Shown here piece by piece: positions 1 to 5,104 of a stretch of DNA of 6,357 nucleotides. The notes beneath the pieces were generated by a model, which made no database searches, was not told the origin of the DNA, and saw nothing but the letters and a program-made list of their open reading frames with translations. The DNA is from Ruminococcus sp. (GTDB lineage Bacteria; Bacillota; Clostridia; Oscillospirales; Ruminococcaceae): contig JAGAQS010000200.1 of assembly GCA_017622635.1 (NCBI GenBank), positions 1 through 6,357 of the forward strand, read 5' to 3'. The position numbers were made by a program, and so were the translations under genes. Positions within the stretch are counted from its first letter, which is position 1, and every line of letters starts with the position of its first letter.

Positions 1-1180
1 GGAAATAAATCTTGTCGAAACGTTCAGGCACAAATTTTGTATCGCCGTTCTTTACAGCATCAATTGCAGGCTGTGCAAGGGGTTTCATTTTTACAAACCA
101 CTGTGTCGATACTTTCGGTTCAACGGTAGTACCGCACCTGTAGCAAGTACCTACGTTGTGGCTGTAGTCTTCTATTTCAACCAATGCACCCTCTTTTTCG
201 AGGTCGGCAACAATGGCTTTTCTTGCTTCATATCTGTCCATGCCTGCATATGACGGGTAATCGTCGGTAATTGTTGCATCATCGTTCATTACGTTGATAA
301 CGGGGAGATTATGTCTTAGACCTACTTCAAAGTCGTTCGGGTCATGTGCAGGGGTGATTTTAACAACGCCCGTACCGAAATCCATTTCAACATAATCATC
401 AGCAACAATCGGGATTTCCCTGTGAACGATAGGCAGAATAACGGTTTTTCCGACTAAATCCTTATAACGTTCGTCATTTGGGTTTACTGCTACTGCGGTA
501 TCGCCGAGAAGAGTTTCGGGACGTGTTGTGGCAAGTTCAAGATAATTGTCAGTGTCCTTGATTTTGTATCTGAGATGCCAGAAATGTCCTGCTTGGTCTT
601 CGTAAGTTACTTCCGCATCAGAAAGTGAAGTCCTGCATTTAGGACACCAGTTTATAATACGTTCGCCACGGTAAATAAGACCTTTATTATAGTACTTTAC
701 GAAAACTTCCTTTACAGCCTTTGAACAGCCTTCGTCCATAGTGAAACGTTCTCTTGACCAGTCACATGAAGAACCGAGTTTTTTAAGCTGTTCAACGATA
801 CGTCCGCCGTACTGTTTTTTCCATTCCCACGCACGTTTCATGAAACCGTCACGTCCCAAATCTTCCTTTGTAACGCCCTCTTTACGCATAGCCTCAACTA
901 TTTTAGCCTCTGTTGCAATAGCGGCGTGGTCTGTACCGGGAAGCCATAATGCAGAATAACCGCACATTCTTTTCCAGCGGATAAGAATATCCTGTAAAGT
1001 TTCGTCAAGGGCATGACCCATGTGAAGCTGTCCTGTTATGTTCGGAGGGGGGATAACTATAGTATATGGTGTTTTCTTCGGGTCAGCTTCTGCACGGAAA
1101 CAGCCTTTTTCGTTCCATGCGTTGTAAATTCTGTCCTCAAAATCCTTTGGATTGTAGGACTTTGCAAGTTCTTTTGCCAT
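1..1180 (-). CDS. valS: Valyl-tRNA synthetase, N-terminal part (3' end outside window)
   Basis: Class I aminoacyl-tRNA synthetase that charges tRNA-Val with valine in the cytoplasm. Translating the minus strand from the ATG at 1180-1178 gives 393 uninterrupted codons running off the left edge; family members are usually about 880 residues, so a little under half is present. Visible features are PPPNITG at residues 44-50, the HIGH-type ATP-binding motif as HMGH at 53-56, LPGTDHA at 80-86, the CP1 editing-domain signatures TTRPET at 218-223 and [12 protein letters not shown] at 269-280, and STQWFVKM at 358-365. Two Cys pairs, WCPKC (178-182) and CYRC (346-349), may bind zinc. The C-terminal KMSKS motif and anticodon-binding domain are off the window. 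The start is supported by AAGGAG at 1189-1194, 8 bases upstream. Expression is under the T-box just upstream. The identification as ValRS rather than IleRS or LeuRS also agrees with the Val specifier codon in the leader. Confidence 0.97.
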   Translation of the reverse strand, partial: MAKELAKSYNPKDFEDRIYNAWNEKGCFRAEADPKKTPYTIVIPPPNITGQLHMGHALDETLQDILIRWKRMCGYSALWLPGTDHAAIATEAKIVEAMRKEGVTKEDLGRDGFMKRAWEWKKQYGGRIVEQLKKLGSSCDWSRERFTMDEGCSKAVKEVFVKYYNKGLIYRGERIINWCPKCRTSLSDAEVTYEDQAGHFWHLRYKIKDTDNYLELATTRPETLLGDTAVAVNPNDERYKDLVGKTVILPIVHREIPIVADDYVEMDFGTGVVKITPAHDPNDFEVGLRHNLPVINVMNDDATITDDYPSYAGMDRYEARKAIVADLEKEGALVEIEDYSHNVGTCYRCGTTVEPKVSTQWFVKMKPLAQPAIDAVKNGDTKFVPERFDKIYF

Positions 1181-1212
1181 TGGTTAAACTCCTTTTTTAT
1201 AATATTCGGCGT

Positions 1213-1248
1213 AAACAGAAAAGCCCCGAACCGTATAGGGTTCAGGGC
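1213..1248 (-). terminator. Regulated intrinsic terminator of the valS T-box
   Basis: On the minus strand GCCCTGAACC (1248-1239) pairs with GGTTCGGGGC (1232-1223) over 10 bp with one T:G wobble, around the loop CTATAC. It is followed by the T-rich run TTTTCTGTTT (1222-1213). The 5' arm contains the CCTG needed by the antiterminator, so the two folds exclude each other, as expected for a T-box. No other terminator is visible after the upstream CPBP gene, so this one may also end read-through transcripts from there. Confidence 0.93.
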
Positions 1249-1466
1249 GAAAATAATCCGTGTTACCACCTGTATTCAGGGAAGAAATTCCCTGCACTCT
1301 GTTCCCTGTAACGTGGGAAAAATACGTCGGCACTTACTGAATATAAAAATCCGTTCACTGCCGAAGCTCAGGAACTACTTCTGAACAGTTCTTCATATCG
1401 TCTCACACCTCCCGACGATTCTCTGAAAATCCGTAACTGTTCTTACTTCTTTCCGTCACAGCTTTT
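1213..1466 (-). promoter_or_regulatory. T-box riboswitch, tRNA-Val specific, in the valS leader
   Basis: This leader RNA senses uncharged tRNA-Val and lets transcription proceed into valS when valine charging is low. Read on the minus strand, Stem I has a K-turn-like base (GC-TGTGAC-GGAA opposite TTCC-TGA-GC), then a specifier loop formed by AGAAGTAA (1450-1443) and AGAAGTAG (1382-1375). The loop is enclosed by GGAA/TTCC below and a perfect 8-bp helix GAACAGTT/AACTGTTC (1442-1435 with 1390-1383) above. In the AGAAGTAG strand the specifier codon is GTA at 1378-1376, a valine codon. A distal hairpin (ATCGTC/GACGAT, 1419-1414 with 1402-1397) carries the loop GGGAGGTGTGA. A 7-bp hairpin at 1277-1294 is the likely Stem III. 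The T-box sequence AGGTGGTAACACGG (1271-1258) contains TGGT, able to pair with an ACCA tRNA 3' end. Its CAGG can pair with CCTG of the terminator's 5' arm to form the antiterminator. The T-box sequence departs somewhat from the AGGGTGGNACCGCG consensus. Confidence 0.95.
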
Positions 1467-1479
1467 GAAATATAAGTAA

Positions 1480-1508
1480 ATAATATCATATCCGTTTTGT
1501 TTTGTCAA
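1480..1508 (-). promoter_or_regulatory. Extended -10 sigma-A promoter for valS leader
   Basis: On the minus strand a perfect TTGACA -35 box (1508-1503) is followed after exactly 17 bases by TATTAT (1485-1480), preceded by the TGn extension (TGA at 1488-1486). The predicted transcription start is about 1472-1474, just upstream of the T-box Stem I, giving a leader of about 290 nt. The -35 box lies only about 20 bases after the stop codon of the CPBP gene. Confidence 0.88.
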
Positions 1509-1526
1509 GCAATTTTTTATATTCTT

Positions 1527-2393
1527 TCAGGATAACTGTTCAATGGTTTTATTGTTTTGTTTTTCTTTCTTTTTTCCAATCATCAGAAATGCAACAAGAC
1601 TTACTGCAACATATCCGACGATAGCAATAACAGAGGATTCAATACCGAAATCACCGCCTGTTATTAACAGGTTTTTGGATTTGAGAACATATGTATATAC
1701 AGCAATGTCAGAAGATTCAGTGCCGATATGAAGTAAACCGATTGTTGACATATTCCAGAGTGCATGGACTAATGCGTTGTTCCAGAAACTTCCGCTTTCC
1801 AGAAGAATAAGCGAGAACATTATTCCTACCATAGTACCTGCAATGACAAGCTGAACAATACTGATTAAATCAAGACTGTTTCCGATAATGTGTACCGCTC
1901 CGAAAAGTACCGACGGAATAATGACAGCGGATTTTGTACCATAGTTTTTACGGATAATGCCCATTATTGTACATCGGAATATCATTTCTTCAACTATTCC
2001 TGCGGATATGCTGTAAAATACTATGCCGTCAACTGCCGTTGTTACTTTAGTGTATGTATCTTCCTGAAGCACAGACCAGTTGCCGTCCATACATATAAAT
2101 GCAGTTACGACAGCCAATGGCAGAAGCAATGCGGTTATGCACCACACGGGACGCAGACTGAATTTTGTTATTCCGATTTTCTTTAAATCAAGTCTGAACA
2201 GTCTGACAATAATATATTTTATACCGATATACGCAAGCAGAGGGTACAGTATTGCAGAAACGGTCATGCATATATATGACGGAATTTTCAAAGATACAAG
2301 TATATCACCTGCAATAAATGCGATACTCTGCGAAACGGCAAGAATTATCACAGACAATGCACAGCAGGAAAATGTCAATAAAAATTTTTTCAT
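1527..2393 (-). CDS. CPBP family intramembrane glutamic endopeptidase (CAAX protease-like)
   Basis: Polytopic membrane protein of the CPBP (Abi/Rce1-like) family, 288 residues. The three family motifs are present: EEMIFR (EExxxR) at 135-140, FGAVH (FxxxH) at 164-168, and HALWN (HxxxN) at 210-214. In Rce1-type enzymes these supply the catalytic Glu and His residues in the membrane core, so the protein is predicted active. Hydrophobic segments lie at about 4-28, 40-64, 83-102, 122-143, 155-175, 178-198 and 252-272, with a Lys-rich cytoplasmic-type tail. I chose the start at 2393 because an AAGGAGG ribosome binding site ends 6 bases before it. The in-frame ATG nine codons upstream (2420) falls inside the -10 box and so should not be in the mRNA. 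The gene has its own promoter, is divergent from pcrA, and lies upstream of valS on the same strand with no terminator between. Substrate and role cannot be read from the sequence; relatives act in peptide maturation, bacteriocin immunity or membrane-protein processing. Confidence 0.9.
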   Translation of the reverse strand: MKKFLLTFSCCALSVIILAVSQSIAFIAGDILVSLKIPSYICMTVSAILYPLLAYIGIKYIIVRLFRLDLKKIGITKFSLRPVWCITALLLPLAVVTAFICMDGNWSVLQEDTYTKVTTAVDGIVFYSISAGIVEEMIFRCTIMGIIRKNYGTKSAVIIPSVLFGAVHIIGNSLDLISIVQLVIAGTMVGIMFSLILLESGSFWNNALVHALWNMSTIGLLHIGTESSDIAVYTYVLKSKNLLITGGDFGIESSVIAIVGYVAVSLVAFLMIGKKKEKQNNKTIEQLS

Positions 2394-2418
2394 AATATTC
2401 CTCCTTTTTATAATGACC

Positions 2419-2447
2419 ATTATATAATAATTTCACCATAAAGTCAA
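2419..2447 (-). promoter_or_regulatory. Sigma-A promoter of the CPBP protease gene
   Basis: On the minus strand TTGACT (2447-2442) and a perfect TATAAT (2424-2419) are separated by 17 bases. The predicted transcription start near 2411-2413 gives a 5' untranslated region of about 20 nt that contains the AAGGAGG ribosome binding site. This promoter decides the start codon: the longer in-frame ATG at 2420-2418 overlaps the -10 box. Confidence 0.88.
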
Positions 2448-2469
2448 CAAAAATGAATTATTTTTTTTA

Positions 2470-2484
2470 CAAATCAATGATTTG
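2470..2484. promoter_or_regulatory. Perfect palindrome between divergent promoters, candidate operator
   Basis: CAAATCA-A-TGATTTG is a perfect inverted repeat with 7-base arms and a single central base. It is extended imperfectly by a T run on the left (2465-2468) and an A run on the right (2486-2489). It lies 10 bases upstream of the -35 box of the pcrA promoter and 22 bases upstream of the -35 box of the CPBP promoter, so a dimeric regulator bound here could affect both. It is not placed to act as a terminator. AT-rich DNA can produce such symmetry by chance, and no regulator gene is in the window, so the operator role is inference. Confidence 0.45.
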
Positions 2485-2494
2485 AAAAACTCCG

Positions 2495-2523
2495 TTGACA
2501 TACATTTGAATTTGTGATAAAAT
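2495..2523 (+). promoter_or_regulatory. Extended -10 sigma-A promoter for pcrA (and probably pyk)
   Basis: A perfect TTGACA (2495-2500) is followed after 17 bases by TAAAAT (2518-2523), preceded by the TGn extension (TGA at 2515-2517). The predicted start is near 2530, about 175 bases before the pcrA ATG. No comparably good promoter is visible nearer to the gene; a TATAAA at 2682-2687 lacks a recognisable -35 box. Confidence 0.85.
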
Positions 2524-2545
2524 AGATATGGCATAAATATATGAA

Positions 2546-2571
2546 CTGCATATTGTACCGAAAATATGCGG
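2546..2571 (+). other. 9-bp stem-loop in the pcrA leader
   Basis: CTGCATATT (2546-2554) pairs with AATATGCGG (2563-2571) over 9 bp with one T:G wobble, around the 8-base loop GTACCGAA. It begins about 16 bases after the predicted transcription start. It is followed by AATAAAACAGGG rather than a T run, so it is not an intrinsic terminator. It could stabilise the 5' end of the mRNA or bind a protein; function is not known. Confidence 0.45.
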
Positions 2572-2591
2572 AATAAAACAGGGTTGAAAAA

Positions 2592-2609
2592 TATGAATAA
2601 TATTTCTTT
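2592..2609 (+). repeat. 18-base direct repeat, copy 1 (in pcrA leader)
   Basis: The 18 bases TATGAATAATATTTCTTT are identical to 2704-2721, which spans the pcrA start codon. The distance between copies is 112 bases, with 94 bases of unrelated sequence between. The flanks beyond the 18 bases do not match, and the 94-base insert shows no clear terminal inverted repeats. So this is neither a simple tandem duplication nor a recognisable insertion element. Confidence 0.75.
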
Positions 2610-2634
2610 GGGAATACATACACTAAAAATATAA
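2593..2634 (+). CDS. Possible 13-residue leader peptide upstream of pcrA
   Basis: ATG at 2593 opens a 13-codon frame ending in TAA at 2632-2634, encoding MNNISLGIHTLKI. Its first five residues are the same as the first five of PcrA (MNNIS) because of the 18-base direct repeat. The upstream sequence CAGGGTTGAAAAAT has only a weak Shine-Dalgarno-like AGGG. It is not in frame with pcrA. It could be a translated leader peptide, or a by-product of whatever duplicated the pcrA start; evidence for translation is weak. Confidence 0.2.
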   Translation: MNNISLGIHTLKI

Positions 2635-2703
2635 CGGCAGGCTTTCGTAATATGCATAATACATTCTCTTTCCCATACTACTATAAAATTAATGGAGACT
2701 TTT

Positions 2704-2721
2704 TATGAATAATATTTCTTT
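2704..2721 (+). repeat. 18-base direct repeat, copy 2 (spans pcrA start codon)
   Basis: Exact second copy of the sequence at 2592-2609. It covers the base before the pcrA ATG and its first five codons plus two bases. Only this copy has a good ribosome binding site (GGAGA at 2694-2698), which is why it is taken as the true start. Confidence 0.75.
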
Positions 2722-5083
2722 TTACAAGCAAAAACAAGCTGCACTGAAAAAATATTTCAGTCGTATGAACGAAATGCAGCAGGAAGCTGTATTTAGCGTA
2801 AACGGTCCGGTGCTTGTACTTGCCGGAGCAGGAAGCGGAAAAACAACTGTCATTGTAAACCGCATAGCGAATATGATTAAATTCGGAAATGCCTATTTTG
2901 ACGAAAACGGTGATGCCCGTCCGAATGACATTGAATTTCTTAAAGACTATGCAGACGGTGAATATGACGACGACCCTGACGCTGTTCTTGACGTTCAGGA
3001 TATAATAGCCGTTGATACAGTAAAGCCGTGGAATATTCTCGCAATTACATTTACAAACAAGGCAGCCAATGAACTCAGGGAAAGACTTTCCGATATGCTC
3101 GGTGAGGACGGTCAGAGAATAAACGCATCAACATTTCATTCGGCGTGTGTGAGAATTTTAAGAACCGAAATAGAGTGTCTCGGCTACGGCAGGGATTTTA
3201 CAATATATGATTCCGACGACAGCAAGAGACTTATAAATTCAATAATGCGTGATGAAATGGATATTTCCGAAAAACTGTTTGCTGTAAGTATGGTTCAGAG
3301 TGAAATAAGTTCTGCAAAAAACAATATGGTTTCTCCTGACAGACTGCTTGCCGAAGCAGGAGTGGACTACCGGAAAAAAGTAATTGCACGTGTATATAAT
3401 GTTTATCAGGAAAGGCTGAAACAGGCAAACGCCCTTGACTTTGATGATATTCTTACACTTACGGTTGAAATTTTTGAAAAGTACCCCGAAACTCTTAAAA
3501 AATATCAGGAACGTTTTAAGTATATAATGGTTGACGAATATCAGGATACAAATTATGTACAGTTCAGGCTTGTTGCAATGCTCGCAGGAAAAGAACAGAA
3601 TATATGCGTTGTGGGTGATGACGACCAGAGTATATATAAATTCAGGGGTGCGGATATCGGTAATATTCTGAACTTTGAAAAGAAGTTCACGGGTGCAAAA
3701 GTTATACGTCTTGAACAGAATTACCGTTCGACAAAAACCATTCTTGACGCTGCAAATGCCGTGATAAGCAACAATAACAGCCGTAAGGAAAAGAAACTGT
3801 GGACAGCCGGCGAAAAGGGTTCAAAAGTGTACTGGTACAAGGCGTTTGATGAAAACGACGAAGCAAGTTTTATTGCGGATACTGTAAAAAAATCTTACAT
3901 GGCAACGGGAAAATATTCCGACAGTGCCGTACTTTACAGAATGAATGCACAATCAAATTCCATTGAAAGAATGTTCGTCAATGCAGGTATTCCGTATAAG
4001 ATTTATGGCAGAGTACGTTTTTATGACCGAAAAGAAATAAAAGATATTACAGCATATCTTGCTTTTGTTAACAATCCTGATGATATGTTGCGTTTCAAGC
4101 GTATAATAAACGAACCCAAGCGTAATATAGGTGACACGACCGTTGCAATTATTGAGGATATAAGCCGTGACCTGAATATTTCACCGTTTGAGGTAATGCA
4201 GAGGTGTGAAGAATATACACTCCTTGCAAAGAAAGTGAACACACTGAAAAATACCGCTTCAATTTTTGAGTCTCTCATGGAAAAATCGCACGAATTGCCT
4301 TTGGACGAATTTTTTGACTATGTACTTGAAAAAACGGGTTATCTTGAATATCTCGGCACACTTGAAAATGCCGAGTCAAAAATTGAAAACACAAAAGAAT
4401 ACCGTTCGTCAATAGTACAGTATATGAAATCAACGCCAAATCCGACGCTCAGTGGTTTTCTTGAAGATATAGTATTGTATACGGAGGCAGACCGTGATGA
4501 CAATTCAGAAGATAAAGTCACGCTTATGACGGTTCATTCCGCAAAGGGTCTTGAATATGAGAATGTTTTTGTAATCGGCATGGAAGAAGGAATTTTCCCG
4601 AGTTCACGTTCTTTTGACAATGAGGACGACCTTGAGGAAGAACGTCGCCTTGCGTATGTTGCAATAACACGTGCAAAGAAAAGGCTTTACCTTACAAGTG
4701 CGGGTCAGCGTATGCTTTTCGGACAGACACACAGAAACGTCACATCACGTTTTATGCGTGAAATAGGCAATGAATTTATGGAAAAGCATGACAACGCAAC
4801 AATAATGAAAAATAAAGTAAAGGAAAAGGATAATTCCGTTACTGCCGTACATTCTTCAACGCTTCAGCAACAGCTTGCAAGAAACAGAATGCATTCCGTT
4901 TCTTCGTCAAAAGCGGAAACCGTTTCATATTCGGCAGGCGACAGGGTTCAGCATAATGTTTTCGGTGACGGAACTATTATCTCCTCAAAACCTATGGCAA
5001 ACGATGCACTGCTTGAAATAACTTTTGACAAGGCAGGTACAAAGAGGATAATGGCTAATCATGCAAAGCTGAAAAAGCTTTGA
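2705..5083 (+). CDS. pcrA: ATP-dependent DNA helicase PcrA/UvrD (superfamily 1)
   Basis: 3'-to-5' DNA translocase/helicase acting in nucleotide excision repair, rolling-circle replication and removal of RecA or stalled RNA polymerase, by family knowledge. The 792 residues (B. subtilis-type PcrA is about 740) carry all SF1A motifs. These are the Q motif (MQQEAV, 24-29), Walker A GAGSGKT (41-47), motif Ia AITFTNKAA (113-121), TFHSACVR (143-150), motif II VDEYQD (276-281), motif III GDDDQSIYKFRGAD (304-317), motif IV QNYRST (338-343), motif V TVHSAKGLE (609-617) and motif VI AYVAITRAKKR (650-660). The C-terminus (about 746-792, AGDRVQHNVFGDG onward) matches the PcrA Tudor-like domain that contacts RNA polymerase. 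The extra length is largely an acidic insert of about 40 residues between Walker A and motif Ia. The ATG at 2705 is preceded by GGAGA at 6 bases. pyk follows after 21 bases, suggesting co-transcription. No LexA-type box was seen upstream. Confidence 0.96.
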   Translation: MNNISFYKQKQAALKKYFSRMNEMQQEAVFSVNGPVLVLAGAGSGKTTVIVNRIANMIKFGNAYFDENGDARPNDIEFLKDYADGEYDDDPDAVLDVQDIIAVDTVKPWNILAITFTNKAANELRERLSDMLGEDGQRINASTFHSACVRILRTEIECLGYGRDFTIYDSDDSKRLINSIMRDEMDISEKLFAVSMVQSEISSAKNNMVSPDRLLAEAGVDYRKKVIARVYNVYQERLKQANALDFDDILTLTVEIFEKYPETLKKYQERFKYIMVDEYQDTNYVQFRLVAMLAGKEQNICVVGDDDQSIYKFRGADIGNILNFEKKFTGAKVIRLEQNYRSTKTILDAANAVISNNNSRKEKKLWTAGEKGSKVYWYKAFDENDEASFIADTVKKSYMATGKYSDSAVLYRMNAQSNSIERMFVNAGIPYKIYGRVRFYDRKEIKDITAYLAFVNNPDDMLRFKRIINEPKRNIGDTTVAIIEDISRDLNISPFEVMQRCEEYTLLAKKVNTLKNTASIFESLMEKSHELPLDEFFDYVLEKTGYLEYLGTLENAESKIENTKEYRSSIVQYMKSTPNPTLSGFLEDIVLYTEADRDDNSEDKVTLMTVHSAKGLEYENVFVIGMEEGIFPSSRSFDNEDDLEEERRLAYVAITRAKKRLYLTSAGQRMLFGQTHRNVTSRFMREIGNEFMEKHDNATIMKNKVKEKDNSVTAVHSSTLQQQLARNRMHSVSSSKAETVSYSAGDRVQHNVFGDGTIISSKPMANDALLEITFDKAGTKRIMANHAKLKKL

Positions 5084-5104
5084 TAACAATAAGGAGTAAA
5101 TTTT

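Larger units (their letters stand above)
2530..2704 (+). other. Long 5' leader of pcrA
   Basis: This stretch between the predicted transcription start and the pcrA ATG is AT-rich. It contains a hairpin (2546-2571), a 13-codon mini-ORF (2593-2634), and first-copy sequence of an 18-base direct repeat whose second copy spans the pcrA start. Just before pcrA is GGAGA (2694-2698), 6 bases from the ATG. I recognise no known riboswitch or ribosomal-protein leader here. The leader could be unstructured spacer. Confidence 0.6.

Noticed and set aside
1227..1243. SOS/LexA-like inverted repeat CGAAC...GTTC
   Set aside because: The spacing is too wide for the Gram-positive LexA box (CGAACNNNNGTTCG), and the bases are fully explained as the two arms of the T-box terminator.
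741..1384. Plus-strand open frames at 741-959, 1013-1384 and 1066-1311
   Set aside because: They lie antisense to valS and its T-box, show no family motifs and have no good ribosome binding sites.
1434..1539. Shared GAACAGTTA at the 3' end of the CPBP gene and in T-box Stem I
   Set aside because: Nine bases only; both are explained by their own context (codons for EQL and a Stem I helix), so any competing pairing would be speculative.
2394..2420. Longer CPBP start at ATG 2420, adding nine residues (MVIIKRRNI)
   Set aside because: This ATG overlaps the -10 box TATAAT (2419-2424) and so should lie upstream of the transcript; AAGGAGG sits just before the ATG at 2393.
2546..2571. Leader hairpin considered as an intrinsic terminator or attenuator
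   Set aside because: No T run follows it and the stem is AT-rich, so termination is not supported; kept only as a structural feature.
2433..2657. Minus-strand 74-codon open frame across the divergent promoter region
   Set aside because: It overlaps both promoters and the pcrA leader, lacks a ribosome binding site, and has low-complexity hydrophobic content expected from translated AT-rich DNA.
2682..2687. Second promoter close to pcrA (TATAAA)
   Set aside because: No -35-like hexamer is found at suitable spacing and no TGn extension; AT-rich DNA readily yields such a hexamer.
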